A DNA stretch of 64,000 nucleotides from Candidatus Limnocylindrales bacterium (GTDB lineage Bacteria; Moduliflexota; Moduliflexia; Moduliflexales; JAUQPW01), in contig DATMBG010000036.1 in the NCBI GenBank assembly GCA_035559535.1, forward strand, positions 62,001 to 126,000. The letters run 5' to 3'. Numbering within the stretch: position 1 is the first letter of the stretch; every line of letters begins with the position of its first letter. The position numbers and the translations under genes are program-made. This document shows positions 52,617 through 63,186 of the stretch, piece after piece. The notes beneath the pieces were generated by a model. It made no database searches, was not told the origin of the DNA, and saw only the letters and a list, made by a program, of their open reading frames with translations.

Positions 52617-53975
52617 TTAAAACTTCGGAAGTTTTGCTAAAGACTCCTTGATTTTTTCTTCAGGATAACTATAATCTTCTAATTTACCGTTCAAATACGC
52701 ATCGTAGGCCGCCAGGTCAAAATGACCATGCCCGCATAAATTAAAAGCGATGACTTTAGCTTCTCCAGAAGCTTTACATTGTAAAGCTTCATCGATAACA
52801 CAACGAATGGCATGGGCTGGCTCAGGTGCCGGTACGATACCTTCTGTTCTTGCAAATTGTAAGGCGGCCTCAAAGATAGCCTTTTGGGGATAGGCCCTGG
52901 CTTCGATCACTTTTTCATCAACCAAAAGACATAAAGTAGGCGCATCGCCGTGGTAGCGGAGTCCACCGGCATGGATCGGAGGCGGAATAAAATTAGACCC
53001 CAGGGTATACATCTTAAGGAGCGGCGTGGTTCCGGCAGTATCTCCAAAATCATAGGTATAAATCCCTTTTGTTAAGCTGGGACATGCTGTGGGCTCTACG
53101 GCAATAATTCGGGTATTCTTCCGTTCTCCACTTAACTTATCCTTTACAAAAGGATAACTGAATCCCCCAAAATTAGAACCCCCTCCTACACAACCGATCA
53201 AGATATCCGGATATTCTCCTATCTTTTCAAATTGTTTTTTGACCTCTAAACCCACAATAGTCTGATGAAGCAGTACATGATTTAAAACACTTCCCAGGGA
53301 ATATTTGGTATCCTCCCGGCTAACGGCATCCTCAATGGCTTCACTGATAGCAATGCCTAAACTTCCCGGGGAATTGGGATCTTGCTCCAGGATCTTTTGA
53401 CCTGCCCGGGTTTGGGTAGTCGGGCTTGCAAAAACCTCGGCTCCCCAGCTTTCCATCATAATTCGACGGTAAGGTTTTTGCTGATAACTCACCTTTACCA
53501 TGTAAACCGTGCATTTTAAATCGAATACTTTACAGGCGAAAGCCAGGGCACTTCCCCACTGTCCGGCCCCGGTCTCGGTGGTCAAACGTTGAACTCCTTC
53601 TTTTTTGTTATAATAAGCCTGGGCAACCGCCGTGTTCGGTTTATGGCTTCCCGCAGGACTTACGCCTTCGTATTTATAATAAATCTTTGCAGGGGTATCC
53701 AGGGCTTTTTCGAGCCGATAGGCCCGATATAAAGGAGTCGGACGCCATAACTTGTAGACATCCTGAACCTCCTCGGGAATCTCAATCCAACGCTCTGAAC
53801 TGACCTCCTGTTTAATTAATTCCATGGGAAAGATAGGAGCTAAATCCTGCGGCCCAACCGGCTGACCGGTAGCGGGATGAATAGGAGGAGGAAGCGGCTT
53901 AGGCAAATCAGGTAAAATATTATACCACTGGGTCGGCATTTCTTTTTCTTCTAAAAGTATTTTGATTGTTTTCAT
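52617..53975 (-). CDS. trpB2: Tryptophan synthase beta-like protein (TrpB2 type)
   Basis: The 452-residue PLP enzyme carries the TrpB2 hallmarks: an N-terminal extension ([20 protein letters not shown]), [15 protein letters not shown], the PLP Lys in [17 protein letters not shown] (~residue 113), [18 protein letters not shown] and [12 protein letters not shown] for phosphate binding. It would join indole and serine; TrpB2 proteins usually act without a classical TrpA partner and may use other substrates. No other trp gene is present. GGAGGGAAA precedes the ATG. Its place at the head of an E1-E2 operon is unusual. Confidence 0.92.
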   Translation of the reverse strand: MKTIKILLEEKEMPTQWYNILPDLPKPLPPPIHPATGQPVGPQDLAPIFPMELIKQEVSSERWIEIPEEVQDVYKLWRPTPLYRAYRLEKALDTPAKIYYKYEGVSPAGSHKPNTAVAQAYYNKKEGVQRLTTETGAGQWGSALAFACKVFDLKCTVYMVKVSYQQKPYRRIMMESWGAEVFASPTTQTRAGQKILEQDPNSPGSLGIAISEAIEDAVSREDTKYSLGSVLNHVLLHQTIVGLEVKKQFEKIGEYPDILIGCVGGGSNFGGFSYPFVKDKLSGERKNTRIIAVEPTACPSLTKGIYTYDFGDTAGTTPLLKMYTLGSNFIPPPIHAGGLRYHGDAPTLCLLVDEKVIEARAYPQKAIFEAALQFARTEGIVPAPEPAHAIRCVIDEALQCKASGEAKVIAFNLCGHGHFDLAAYDAYLNGKLEDYSYPEEKIKESLAKLPKF

Positions 53976-54255
53976 TTTCCCTCCTTATCCAGAATAACTG
54001 GCTCCCTTTACTTTATTTTCAAACAAAACCTTTTATTGTCAACAAAATTTATCACCTCTGCTGGCCAGGATGGAGATCCTAGGAGTCTCTAAAGAAGGAA
54101 AACCCAACCGGGCTTTTTAATCCAACGCTAACATGGCTATAGATCCCTTCGGGGACACAGAAAGAGTAACCAGACATAGGGCGATCGGATAGGATCACCC
54201 CTTTATCAACCCATGGATATAAGGTCTAAGATGATCAGTCTGAATGGATACCCGA

Positions 54256-55323
54256 TCAGGCGGTATTTTTCAGTTGTTCTGACTGGTAGTAAGCTATCAG
54301 AGGATCGATAATCTCGTCGAGTTCCCCGTTTAAAATTTTATCCATATTGTGGGTCGTAAAGTTGATCCGATGATCCGTTATACGATTTTGAGGGAAATTA
54401 TAGGTACGAATCCGCTCACTCCGGTCTCCACTACCGATCTGGCTTTTGCGAGACTGGGAGATTTTATCCTGTTGCTCTTGCTGGAGTTTATCCAATAACC
54501 TGGCCCGCAGGATCCGAAGTGCCTTGGCTTTGTTTTTATGCTGAGATTTTTCATCCTGACAAGAGATGACAATTCCGGTAGGAATATGCGTGACCCGCAC
54601 CGCGGAATCGGTGGTATTGACACTTTGGCCCCCTGGACCTGAAGATCGAAACACATCGATCCGAATGTCATTGGGATCGATCTCAACCTCTATCTCATCG
54701 GCTTCGGGTAACACGGCCACCGTCGCGGTTGAGGTATGAATGCGACCACTGGCTTCGGTAACCGGAACCCGCTGGACCCGATGCACACCGCTTTCAAATT
54801 TCAATCGGCTATAAGCCCCCTTTCCCTCAATAAGAGCTATAATTTCTTTAAACCCACCCACTTCAGAGGGACTCTGACTCATAATTTCAACCTTCCAGTT
54901 CTTACTTTCCGCATATTTGGTGTACATCCGAAAAAGGTCTGCAGCAAACAAACTCGCTTCGTCTCCCCCGGTTCCTGCCCGAATCTCCAGAAAGATATTT
55001 TTCTCATCATTGGGATCCTTGGGAAGCATCAGGATTTTTAATTGCCTTTCCAGATCCTCGCGCTTCAACTCCAGGCTCTTTAGCTCTCCTTCCGCCAACT
55101 CCCTCATCTCCCGGTCCTTTTCATTCTTGATCAATTCCCGGGCTTCCTCTATTTCCCGAAGAACCTTCTGGTACTTTCGATAGGTTTCTACAATCTCAGA
55201 TAATTCCGCATGGGATTTAGCATAGCTCCTAAATTTATCCTGCTGGGCTATAATCTTGGGATCACTGAGGAGTTTCGTGAGTTCCTCATACTTTTCTTCT
55301 AGGGCTTTCAGTTTTTCAAACAT
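54256..55323 (-). CDS. prfA: Peptide chain release factor 1
   Basis: The 355-residue factor ends translation at UAA and UAG. The catalytic GGQ is in [19 protein letters not shown] (~residue 230), and the codon-recognition tripeptide of RF1 type is Pro-Val-Thr in [14 protein letters not shown] (~186-188), as opposed to the Ser-Pro-Phe of RF2. The N-terminal coiled-coil domain ([19 protein letters not shown]) is complete. The ATG follows the stop of the dapA-like gene after 2 bases, so translation is probably coupled. In many genomes prmC (hemK) follows prfA; here it does not. Confidence 0.96.
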   Translation of the reverse strand: MFEKLKALEEKYEELTKLLSDPKIIAQQDKFRSYAKSHAELSEIVETYRKYQKVLREIEEARELIKNEKDREMRELAEGELKSLELKREDLERQLKILMLPKDPNDEKNIFLEIRAGTGGDEASLFAADLFRMYTKYAESKNWKVEIMSQSPSEVGGFKEIIALIEGKGAYSRLKFESGVHRVQRVPVTEASGRIHTSTATVAVLPEADEIEVEIDPNDIRIDVFRSSGPGGQSVNTTDSAVRVTHIPTGIVISCQDEKSQHKNKAKALRILRARLLDKLQQEQQDKISQSRKSQIGSGDRSERIRTYNFPQNRITDHRINFTTHNMDKILNGELDEIIDPLIAYYQSEQLKNTA

Positions 55324-55325
55324 AA

Positions 55326-56207
55326 TTAGATTAATTCAACCTCTCTTAACAGCTTTTTCAGATCTTCGATTTCTTCCTGATTGGGTGCTGGGAGAGGAGA
55401 TCGGGGTTTACCTCCGTAATAACCAACCAGGTCCATAGCGGCTTTGAGTCCTCCAATTCCATACTTAACCGTTACCCCCTTGGCCAGAGGCGTCATCCTA
55501 AACTGCTGTTGTCGGGCCCCTTTCAGGTCTCCCTGCTGATAGAGCTCCTGAATCCGAACCATCTCATCGGGAGCCACATTGGCCACAGCTACAATTCCTC
55601 CAACTGCTCCGACACAGAGGGCCGGTAATAAGACCAGCGCAGACCCTGTAAACGTACTAAAATGAGCCGGTGCCATTCGGACGATATCACTTAACTGGGC
55701 AATATTACCCGAGCTGTCTTTAATCCCTACAATGTTGGGGTGCTGGGCAAGCCGTGCAACCAGGTCGGCTTCTAGGTTGATCCCCGTGCACTGAGGAATG
55801 TTATAAAGGAGTACTTTGGTCTTGGCTTTGTCCGCTATGGTCATGTAGTGTTTATAGAGAATTTCCGATTTGGTCAGAGCGTTTTTGTAAAAACCGGGAG
55901 ATACAACCAAAACCCCATCAGCTCCAAGCTCTGCAGCCTTATTGGTTAACTCGATGGTTCCTTGAGTAGATTCTAAACCCGTTCCTACCAGTAAAACCTT
56001 CTCCTTAGGTACGACCTTTCGTGCGGTTTCGATGACCCGAAGTTTTTCCTGTTCGGTAAGATGAACCGGTTCACTGTTAGTTCCCAAAATCACATAACCG
56101 GCCAGCTTTGTCCGATTGAGCTTGGTTAAATTTTCCGCCAGTTTATCATAGGCAACCTCGTCCTCCTTAAAGGGAGTCGGAATAGGTGGAAGTATACCTT
56201 TAAACAT
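55326..56207 (-). CDS. Dihydrodipicolinate synthase family aldolase
   Basis: The 293-residue TIM-barrel protein of the DapA/NAL family shows [35 protein letters not shown], the Tyr in [17 protein letters not shown] and the Schiff-base Lys in [14 protein letters not shown] (~residue 162). True DapA usually reads GTTGE where this has GTNSE, which points to a 4-hydroxy-2-oxoglutarate or similar aldolase rather than DapA proper. It sits 2 bases before prfA and is likely co-transcribed. The substrate is not determinable from the sequence. Confidence 0.88.
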   Translation of the reverse strand: MFKGILPPIPTPFKEDEVAYDKLAENLTKLNRTKLAGYVILGTNSEPVHLTEQEKLRVIETARKVVPKEKVLLVGTGLESTQGTIELTNKAAELGADGVLVVSPGFYKNALTKSEILYKHYMTIADKAKTKVLLYNIPQCTGINLEADLVARLAQHPNIVGIKDSSGNIAQLSDIVRMAPAHFSTFTGSALVLLPALCVGAVGGIVAVANVAPDEMVRIQELYQQGDLKGARQQQFRMTPLAKGVTVKYGIGGLKAAMDLVGYYGGKPRSPLPAPNQEEIEDLKKLLREVELI

Positions 56208-56483
56208 ATATGAGTCCGTTGCTATTGTCCATTGTCCGCTGTTACAGACAACTATCCAATGCTTAATAAAATTAATTAAAGGTACGATCTATTAAAAAAT
56301 CCAGAAGATAGAGGTAATTCCAACCAGATCTGGTCACAAAGATATCCTTATTACCTGCGTTTAAGAGAAAATTTTGTCTACCCCTATTTTCTTCAGTCTC
56401 TATGGCTAAATCTTGATCTGCAGGAGGATACTAAACTAAGTTATTACTTAATCTGTAAATATGTCAAGCAAAACTTCCAGGCT

Positions 56484-56639
56484 GTATCCGTATCAATTTA
56501 GTAGATGGAAAAAGAAACACCCCTCAATCCCCCTCCAGGGGGGACTGACGTAGGGTTGCTGCTGCTGAAGTCTCCCCTCCAGGGGGGACCGGGGGGGTTC
56601 AGACAGAAAAAGTGACGCTTACTAAATTGTTACAGTTAC
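56484..56639. mobile_element. MITE copy C (156 bp) with 9-bp target duplication
   Basis: The left end reads GTATCCGTATCAATTTAGTA and the right end, on the minus strand, GTAACTGTAACAATTTAGTA. Flanks are TTCCAGGCT and TTCCCGGCT, a 9-bp duplication with one change. The core holds GACTGACGTAGGGTTGCTGC in the same orientation as in copy A although the two end types are exchanged. The surrounding 690-base gap (56208-56897) also has a GTCCGTTGCT-type repeat at 56213-56255 and a small GGGCAG/CTGCCC hairpin near 56755. Confidence 0.88.
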
Positions 56640-56897
56640 TTCCCGGCTAAGGTCATCCGGGCTGGGAGAGGAATCATCTTTTTTGCTTGAAAATCGGTGG
56701 ATTTTAAGGTACTTTATTCCAGGGAATGCCCCTGGAGATCTTATACCTAAAATAGGGCAGTCACAGAGGGCTGCCCCTACAATTTAGGCCAGGTCTTCAT
56801 ATCGAACTGGTAGCAGGGATAAAACCACTAGGGGTTGTTTTTTATTGGGAGATTCCTCAAACCGATTTATGCTTAAAAGAGGGAGAAATATAAAAAA

Positions 56898-59396
56898 ATG
56901 AATTTATTTGGTTGGAGCGAAGTTAAACAGCTTCAGAGAGCTATCAAAAAGAATCCTAAGGATATAGGTTTGATTCTAAAGCTGGGCTGGTTATATCTTG
57001 ATGAGGGGAGATATGAGGAAGCTCGGGAACAATTTATGGCCGTCCAAAACCAGAACCCTGCTTCCTACTTTAAAGCCCAGGCCTGTCTGGGTCTGGCCAT
57101 CATTGACCTGAAGAAGGGAAATATAGATACAGCGAGGGAGAACCTCGAAACCCTTCTTCAAGAATCTGCCGAATTTCCAAGAAGTGCCGAAGCCCATTTC
57201 TATTTGGGAACCATCTACGAGAAGCAACTAAGGGAAGGTAAGGGCGACCGACCCATCGCCCAGGAGCCGGAAGTCCGGGATAAGAAACCAGAGGCAAGGG
57301 ATAGGAAGCCGGAAGTAAAAGACAGGAAACCGGAAGCAAGGGATAAAGGACCAAAAACCGAAGCCTCAGCGGGGATCTCTTTACTGGAAAAGGCCGCCCG
57401 GGAATATGAAGCTGCCATTGCACAGGGAGCCCAGGAGGCAAATAGAGCCAGATATCTGCTGGGGAAGCTTTATCTGGATTACGGACAGGGGGAGAAGGCT
57501 CTCCATTACCTGGAAACCGCCCTCAAAGAGGAGAAACTCGATAAAAGCTCGGCCACCAGACTCCCCCGGGCGGAAATCTATCATATCTTAGGAACTCTCT
57601 ATAAAACCCTTAAGGAGGACCTGGAAACATCCAAAAACTATCATCGCAGTGTTTTAGATCTGACTTCTCAACCGGCTTTATTGGCCTCCAGTCACAAGCA
57701 ACTCGGAGATATTTATCGAGAACAGACGCTCTATCCTCTGGCCCTGGATAGCTATCAAACGGCGATTAAATACTATGGAGAAAATCGATCCAGGGAAGCC
57801 TTAGAAGCCCATGTTGGTCTGGCCGAGATGTATCTCAAGGATGGTAACTTTAAGAAAGCTATCGAAAGTGGAGAGCGGATTTTATCCTTCGGAATTGAAT
57901 TTAAAGATCTTTTAACACGAATTTATGCCCTGCTGGCTCAGGGCTATCAACGGGTTGAGGCCTATGAGAAGGCCTTAGAGTTTCAGAAATTACATCTGGA
58001 ATCGGTCACCACGCCGGAGGAGAAGATCCTCTCCTTAACTCAACTGGCCCCCCTCCAGGAGAAGCTGGGTGAGTATGAGGAAGCCATAGAAATCTATAAA
58101 TCCGCCTTGAAACTCCAACCCGATCCTCAGACCGCTGCAGATATTCATCTGGCCCTTGGGCGGATTTACCTGTTGCAGGAGAAATATAGTCCGGCCATCA
58201 AGCAACTGGAAGATTCCCTCAAACTTCAAACCGTAGATGAAAAAAAGGCCGAAGCTTACCGTCTCCTGGGAGAGTGCTTTATAAAACGGGGAGACACCAA
58301 AAAAGGTATCGAGATGTTCGGGACTGTCATGGCCCGATATAAGGAACTGGATGTGGCCGCGGAAGTTAAAAGAGAGCTCAAAGATTTGAAAAAGGAGATT
58401 ACCCAGGAGGTAAAAGCTGAGAAGTTAGAAGAAAGTGAAGCCGAGCGACTCAAAACGATTGTTGACGAGGTTCTGGATGAGAAGGGGCTTTTTGAAAGAC
58501 TCAAACAAGGACTGGCCAGAACCCATCAAAATTTTATCAACAACCTGGAAGCCCTCTTAACCGGTAAAACCAGAATTGATGAGGATCTTTTGGAGCAGTT
58601 GGAAGAAGTCTTGATTCTGGCCGATTTAGGCGTCGATGCAACGCTTAAGGTTATTTCCAGTATTCAAAGTAAAGTCAAAAAGAAGGAACTTGAAGATCCG
58701 GCTCAATTGAAATCTCACCTGAAACGTGAGATTCTGGCTATTTTGAAAAATGGGGAAAAGGTAGTAGATATAAACCAGGCAACTCCTTTCGTGATCATGG
58801 TGATCGGGGTTAACGGGACAGGTAAAACCACCACCATCGGGAAGCTTGCCCATAATTTTAAAAAGGCGGGTAAACAGGTTCTTCTGGTCGCCGGAGATAC
58901 GTTTCGGGCTGCAGCCATCGAACAGTTGGAAATTTGGGGCCAGCGGGCCGGATGTGAAGTCATCAAGCACGAACCGGGGGCCGATCCCTCTGCGGTGATT
59001 TACGATGCCATGCAGGCTGCCAGATCCAGAAAAGCGGATGTCGTTATTATCGACACGGCCGGACGGCTTCACACTAAAAAGAATCTCATGGATGAGTTGA
59101 AAAAAATGAAGCGAATTGCCGGCAGAGAACTCCCCGGAGCTCCCCATGAAGTTCTCCTGGTGTTAGATGCCACAACCGGTCAAAATGCCATCTCTCAGGC
59201 GAAACTATTCCATGAAAACATCGGACTTACAGGGCTTATTCTAACTAAGCTGGATGGAACGGCTAAAGGTGGAATCATTACAGGGATTATCAACGAACTT
59301 AAAATCCCGGTTGCTTATATCGGGGTTGGTGAGAAACTTATGGATCTTCGACCTTTTAAGGCGGAAGAATTTGTGGAAGCTTTATTTGCAGAATAA
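56898..59396 (+). CDS. ftsY: TPR-FtsY fusion: SRP receptor with long TPR N-terminus
   Basis: The 832-residue protein ends in a full FtsY NG domain (~residues 530-832): four-helix N domain ([19 protein letters not shown]), P-loop [55 protein letters not shown] and [11 protein letters not shown], ending [13 protein letters not shown]. This GTPase is the receptor for the SRP-ribosome complex at the membrane. Instead of the usual short acidic A domain, about 480 residues of tetratricopeptide repeats precede it ([19 protein letters not shown] at the start), then a charged linker (~480-530). A four-fold heptapeptide repeat interrupts the TPRs (see 57267-57350). A ribosome site AGGGAG lies ~11 bases upstream. 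Confidence 0.93.
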   Translation: MNLFGWSEVKQLQRAIKKNPKDIGLILKLGWLYLDEGRYEEAREQFMAVQNQNPASYFKAQACLGLAIIDLKKGNIDTARENLETLLQESAEFPRSAEAHFYLGTIYEKQLREGKGDRPIAQEPEVRDKKPEARDRKPEVKDRKPEARDKGPKTEASAGISLLEKAAREYEAAIAQGAQEANRARYLLGKLYLDYGQGEKALHYLETALKEEKLDKSSATRLPRAEIYHILGTLYKTLKEDLETSKNYHRSVLDLTSQPALLASSHKQLGDIYREQTLYPLALDSYQTAIKYYGENRSREALEAHVGLAEMYLKDGNFKKAIESGERILSFGIEFKDLLTRIYALLAQGYQRVEAYEKALEFQKLHLESVTTPEEKILSLTQLAPLQEKLGEYEEAIEIYKSALKLQPDPQTAADIHLALGRIYLLQEKYSPAIKQLEDSLKLQTVDEKKAEAYRLLGECFIKRGDTKKGIEMFGTVMARYKELDVAAEVKRELKDLKKEITQEVKAEKLEESEAERLKTIVDEVLDEKGLFERLKQGLARTHQNFINNLEALLTGKTRIDEDLLEQLEEVLILADLGVDATLKVISSIQSKVKKKELEDPAQLKSHLKREILAILKNGEKVVDINQATPFVIMVIGVNGTGKTTTIGKLAHNFKKAGKQVLLVAGDTFRAAAIEQLEIWGQRAGCEVIKHEPGADPSAVIYDAMQAARSRKADVVIIDTAGRLHTKKNLMDELKKMKRIAGRELPGAPHEVLLVLDATTGQNAISQAKLFHENIGLTGLILTKLDGTAKGGIITGIINELKIPVAYIGVGEKLMDLRPFKAEEFVEALFAE
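57267..57350 (+). repeat. In-frame 21-bp tandem repeats inside the ftsY fusion
   Basis: Four 21-base units encode [21 protein letters not shown] and PEARDKG, between the second and third TPR motif (protein residues ~124-151). Exactly in-frame length keeps the protein intact. The unit style (AAGCCGGAAG phrases) resembles intergenic short repeats known in many genomes, so it may be an inserted repeat tolerated as a flexible linker. Confidence 0.85.
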
Positions 59397-59419
59397 AATT
59401 GGATTTTTACTTCATAAAA

Positions 59420-60433
59420 ATGACAAGTAGAGTAGGTATTATTGCAAATCCCTTATCTGGAAAGGATATTCGGCGGTTGGTTGCCCATGCGACGGTTGTA
59501 GATAATGTGGAAAAGGCTAATATCCTGCGTAAGATCCTCCTGGGACTGGATTCGATGGGTGTGGATGAGATTCTTATTATGCCGGATCAATACGGGCTGG
59601 GACATAGAGCTCTGAGTAACCTCTCGAAATTGAAAGCCACGGTCTCTTTTGTTGAAATGCCTGTAACCGGTTACCAGGAAGATACTGTAGAAGCCACCCG
59701 GATTATGCGGGAGATAGGAATCCATTGTTTGATTGTTTTGGGAGGAGATGGGACCAACCGGGCTGTTGCCAAAGAGTGTAGAGATATTCCTCTCATCCCC
59801 ATATCTACAGGGACCAACAACGTCTTCCCCTATATGGTGGAAGGAACCATTGCCGGGCTGGCCGGAGGTTGTATTGCCAGGGGGTGGGTCCCTATCGAGA
59901 CCATCACCTTCCCAACCAAGAAATTAAATATTTATAAAAATAATCGATGGATAGATCATGCCCTCATCGACGTAGTGGTTTCAAAAGATTTGTTTGTAGG
60001 GGCCAGGGCCATCTGGGATGTGAAAAGGATTTGGGAGATCATCTTAACCCGCGGAGAACCGACCCATATCGGAATGGCCTCCATCGTAGGAGCTTTTCAT
60101 CCGATTCCTGCAGACAGCGATACCGGCATCCATATAATCCTGGAAAACAGTCAAAGCGGGAGTAAGAAGCCCCCCTCTTTACAGATCCGATCTATGATTG
60201 CTCCCGGACTGAGTGAAGTCGTGGGAATATCCGAATACAAGATCTTGAATATCGGAGATCGGATTTCCCTTCATCAAAGACCGGCCACGTTAGCCTTGGA
60301 TGGGGAACGAGAGATTGAAGTTGGACCTCGGGATCGGATCGAGATAGAACTTTCAAAGGACGGTCCTCGGGTTGCGGATATCAAAAAAACCCTCCAGGAA
60401 GCCGTTGAAAAAGGGATTTTTCAGGTAAAGTAA
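59420..60433 (+). CDS. ATP-NAD kinase-fold protein, AcoX-like
   Basis: From ATG 59420 the 337-residue protein begins MTSRVGIIANPLSGKDIRRL and carries the NAD-kinase-type core LIVLGGDGTNRAVAKECRDI (GGDGT) and PLIPISTGTNNVFP, followed by a beta-rich C-terminal part (LALDGEREIEVG). This layout is that of AcoX and related proteins of the NAD kinase/diacylglycerol kinase superfamily, which accompany acetoin dehydrogenase genes; AcoX function is unproven. An alternative TTG start at 59399 adds seven residues. It follows the FtsY fusion by 23 bases, with an E1-E2 gene set about 7 kb away. Confidence 0.82.
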   Translation: MTSRVGIIANPLSGKDIRRLVAHATVVDNVEKANILRKILLGLDSMGVDEILIMPDQYGLGHRALSNLSKLKATVSFVEMPVTGYQEDTVEATRIMREIGIHCLIVLGGDGTNRAVAKECRDIPLIPISTGTNNVFPYMVEGTIAGLAGGCIARGWVPIETITFPTKKLNIYKNNRWIDHALIDVVVSKDLFVGARAIWDVKRIWEIILTRGEPTHIGMASIVGAFHPIPADSDTGIHIILENSQSGSKKPPSLQIRSMIAPGLSEVVGISEYKILNIGDRISLHQRPATLALDGEREIEVGPRDRIEIELSKDGPRVADIKKTLQEAVEKGIFQVK

Positions 60434-60471
60434 TTTTTCAGAATCCAAAGGAAAGGACCCAGATCGGCCTT

Positions 60472-62028
60472 CTAGGTCGATTTTTCTACGATTCTTCCTT
60501 CCACCTGGGGCGAAATGACCCCTTGTTTCTGAATGTATTCCTGGAGCAGATCGATCAAACGGATGTGAGTATCGTGGTAGTTTTTTCTATTCTCCAAAAA
60601 GATAATATAACCATCTCCCCCCTCCGCCAGGTAGTTGGTGGTTGAGACCTTATACAGGCGATCCGGTACCAGCGGGGTTCCGTGTACCTTGACTTCCAGA
60701 ACTCTTTTTCCCAGGGGAGCCTTAGCGTTATAGGTATAGGTCAGCCCGGAGACCTGCAGGAACCGTCCGGCTCCCTTTTCAACCTGACTCACACTGTTTT
60801 CCAGGGCTTCCCGAATGTCTGCCCCGGTGATCTGGAAGGTTACGAGGGTGTTTCCTAAAAAGGGGAATACCCGATAAAGATCTCCCAGGGTAATATCCCC
60901 TTTCTGGATAGACGCCCGAATAGCCCCTGCGTTAATGAAAGAAATATCCGTTTGGGTATGGCTTCGTATCATGTCGGCGATGAAATTTCCCAAATTAGAT
61001 TCCCGGGAACGAATCCAATCCCGCTCCCCGTTGAGTTCTACCTGGGTTTTTCCGATAACCCTTTTCAGATCCTGGTTTAACTGGTCGGAGTAAATCTTTA
61101 AAAGGTGGGCAACTTCCTCATCGGGCTGGAGAACCCGGCTGTTAATGGGAATATTTTCGGCTTTTGCCTTTAGGATCTTTCCGTTTTCAACGACCAGGTC
61201 CAATCTACCCAGCGTTTTTCCCTGTCTATGGGTTTTAACATAAATCGTTGGGGGGTTTTCCAATTCCCTCATCGAAGCGGTTGATACCCGGGGGGTGGAG
61301 GAATCAACAGGCAGAATCCCATCGAAACCTTCGGTATGACCTCCGATAATGACATCGATTTCCGGAACCGCCTTAGCTAAGGCAATATCATCCTCATTAT
61401 CCTGGTGGGTCAGGGCAATAATAAGATCTACCCGATGACGAAGGGTCGAGACCACTTGATGGGCCAGAGGGATAGGATCCAGGACAGTAATCTGCTTAAC
61501 CAGGGCAGGGTTCATGATCTCTCGAGCTTCTACCGTGGTAAGACCCAGTACCCCTACTTTCAGACCATCGAATTCTCGAATCATCCAGGGTTGCGCCAAA
61601 TTAGGTGAGGAGGAGGTGGTATCTCTTCGTTGGATATTCGCACTCAGGAAAGGAAATCGGGCCAGATCCCTTAAATTTTGAAAAGCCGTAAGTCCAAAAT
61701 CAAATTCATGATTTCCGACCGTTACGGCATCGTATTTCATCGAATTCATAGCCAGAACATCGGGAACTCCTTTAAAAACGGTCGACATTAAAGTCCCTAT
61801 CAGAAGATCTCCGGAATTCAAGAGTAACACATTCTTTTCCTTAGCCCGAATTTCCTTAATAACGGTTGCCTGATAGGCCAGCCCTCCCATTCCATCTTCA
61901 TCGGGTAAGGCAGTTCCGTGGTGCTCACTGGTATGGAGAATGGTTAAACGGGTTTCGGCTTCAAGGACGGCAGGAAAAAAGAATCTGATTAAAAGTAGAG
62001 TTATTATAAACAGGCGTTGAGTTCTCAT
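60472..62028 (-). CDS. 5'-nucleotidase / 2',3'-cyclic phosphodiesterase-type metallophosphatase
   Basis: The 518-residue protein has a signal peptide (TQRLFIITLLLIRFFFPAVL, EAE) and a calcineurin-like metallophosphatase domain: LTILHTSEHHGTALPDEDG (the usual His-Thr-Asn-Asp site reads HTSEHHG here), LNSGDLLIGT, VGNHEFDFGLTAF and IIGGHTEGF; then a 5'-nucleotidase C-terminal domain (GNFIADMIRSHTQTDISFIN, then TGADIREALENSV, SYLAEGGDGY-like TNYLAEGGDGYIIF). It would hydrolyse nucleotides or cyclic nucleotides in the periplasm. Its ATG overlaps the stop of the RluA gene by four bases (ATGA), suggesting coupled translation. Confidence 0.9.
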   Translation of the reverse strand: MRTQRLFIITLLLIRFFFPAVLEAETRLTILHTSEHHGTALPDEDGMGGLAYQATVIKEIRAKEKNVLLLNSGDLLIGTLMSTVFKGVPDVLAMNSMKYDAVTVGNHEFDFGLTAFQNLRDLARFPFLSANIQRRDTTSSSPNLAQPWMIREFDGLKVGVLGLTTVEAREIMNPALVKQITVLDPIPLAHQVVSTLRHRVDLIIALTHQDNEDDIALAKAVPEIDVIIGGHTEGFDGILPVDSSTPRVSTASMRELENPPTIYVKTHRQGKTLGRLDLVVENGKILKAKAENIPINSRVLQPDEEVAHLLKIYSDQLNQDLKRVIGKTQVELNGERDWIRSRESNLGNFIADMIRSHTQTDISFINAGAIRASIQKGDITLGDLYRVFPFLGNTLVTFQITGADIREALENSVSQVEKGAGRFLQVSGLTYTYNAKAPLGKRVLEVKVHGTPLVPDRLYKVSTTNYLAEGGDGYIIFLENRKNYHDTHIRLIDLLQEYIQKQGVISPQVEGRIVEKST

Positions 62029-62798
62029 GGGTTCCGTCTATATTTCCTTAAATTTTTGATCAAGATCTCCATATCTTTGGGGAGTTTGGCTTCAAAGGTT
62101 ATTTCTTTGCCCTCCGTCGGATGCACGATACAGAGACTGCTTGCATGGAGAGAAAGTCGGGCCATAAGGGGTCTTTCGGGCTCATCTGATTTAGGCTTGA
62201 AACCCCGCTTAAGCTGCGATAGGTATAAAACTCCCCGGTTTCCATATATAGGATCCACAGCTAAAGGATATCCAAAAGCTTGCAGGTGAATCCGTAGCTG
62301 ATGGGTTCGCCCGGTTTTGGGTTGTAACCTGAGCAGCGTAAAACCAATAAACCGCTCCATCACCTCATAATCGGTGATAGCCTCCCTCCCTGCTTTAGGA
62401 TCGATGCGCATCACTCCCTTTTTTTGGGGATCTGTTCCAATGGGGAGTTGGATGGTCCCCCGATCCTCCTTCACAACCCCTTCTACCACCCCTACATAGA
62501 TTTTTTTTACCTCCCTGCGGAGAAATTGCTGGCATAACCTAGAATGGGCCTGGGCTGTCTTTGCAAAAATCACAACTCCACTGGTATCCCGATCAATTCG
62601 GTGGACTATCCTTACTTTTTCAGGTAAAGGGGAACCTGAAGGAACAGAAGAGGAACCGAGATATTCATTGACCCTTGCAAACAGGGTATCTTCCTCTTTA
62701 TTCCATCGCCCTGGAATAACCGGAAGCCCCGCCGGTTTATCTACCACGATAAGTTGGGAGTCTTCAAAAATAACACGGATTTCAGAATGAGACCTCAT
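62025..62798 (-). CDS. RluA-family pseudouridine synthase
   Basis: The 257-residue enzyme isomerises uridine in rRNA or tRNA. Motifs are VVDKPAGLPVIPG, the catalytic Asp in VHRIDRDTSGVVIFAKT (~residue 71), PKTGRTHQLRIHLQAFGYP and a C-terminal LHASSLCIVHP. There is no S4 domain, so it resembles RluA/RluE-type short enzymes. Target base cannot be read off. It is the first gene of a two-gene unit with the nucleotidase. Confidence 0.92.
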   Translation of the reverse strand: MRSHSEIRVIFEDSQLIVVDKPAGLPVIPGRWNKEEDTLFARVNEYLGSSSVPSGSPLPEKVRIVHRIDRDTSGVVIFAKTAQAHSRLCQQFLRREVKKIYVGVVEGVVKEDRGTIQLPIGTDPQKKGVMRIDPKAGREAITDYEVMERFIGFTLLRLQPKTGRTHQLRIHLQAFGYPLAVDPIYGNRGVLYLSQLKRGFKPKSDEPERPLMARLSLHASSLCIVHPTEGKEITFEAKLPKDMEILIKNLRKYRRNP

Positions 62799-63007
62799 TC
62801 TTTTACCAAACTTTTCACTGGACAGATGTGTCTAATTTTAATAAGCTTTGTATGGTTTACAAATAACATGTATACCTTTTTTAATGAAGAAGGTCAAGTC
62901 CCTTCCCAAAGGGTTAAAGTAAAAAAATAATCATACGTGTTTACTATACTTTTATATTTTTACTTTTTTTCATAAGTTATTGATTTTGTTTATCCAGGAA
63001 GGGTCAA

Positions 63008-63083
63008 GAAAAGTGTGGGAGTATAGGTGTAAATTCTCCTATCCTCCCATCCCCCCATACGCCCACACTCCCATACTTTTCTT
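63008..63083. repeat. G-rich inverted repeat related to 10418-10501
   Basis: On the minus strand this region reads GTATGGGAGTGTGGGCGTAT, then GGGAGGATAGGAGAATTTAC and ACCTATACTCCCACACTTTT, i.e. tandem G-rich units followed by their complement, with the same internal GGAGAAT-TACACC block as the repeat at 10418-10501. The remaining gap 62799-63186 contains AT-rich DNA (62830-62990) that could hold promoters for both flanking genes. Confidence 0.7.
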
Positions 63084-63186
63084 TTCATGGCTTTTCGTGG
63101 CGTAAGGGCTAAAAAATGCAAAAGTAGAGCAAAAAAGTACCCGGTCCAGGTTTCCTGGAAACGACACACAGAGGGGAGAGATCGTT

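Noticed and set aside
57267-57350. Possible CRISPR or minisatellite locus
   Set aside because: The units are in frame inside a protein gene and have no spacers.
63090-63186. Possible riboswitch before the Cache sensor
   Set aside because: I compared by eye with cyclic-di-GMP-I motifs and found no convincing conserved core.
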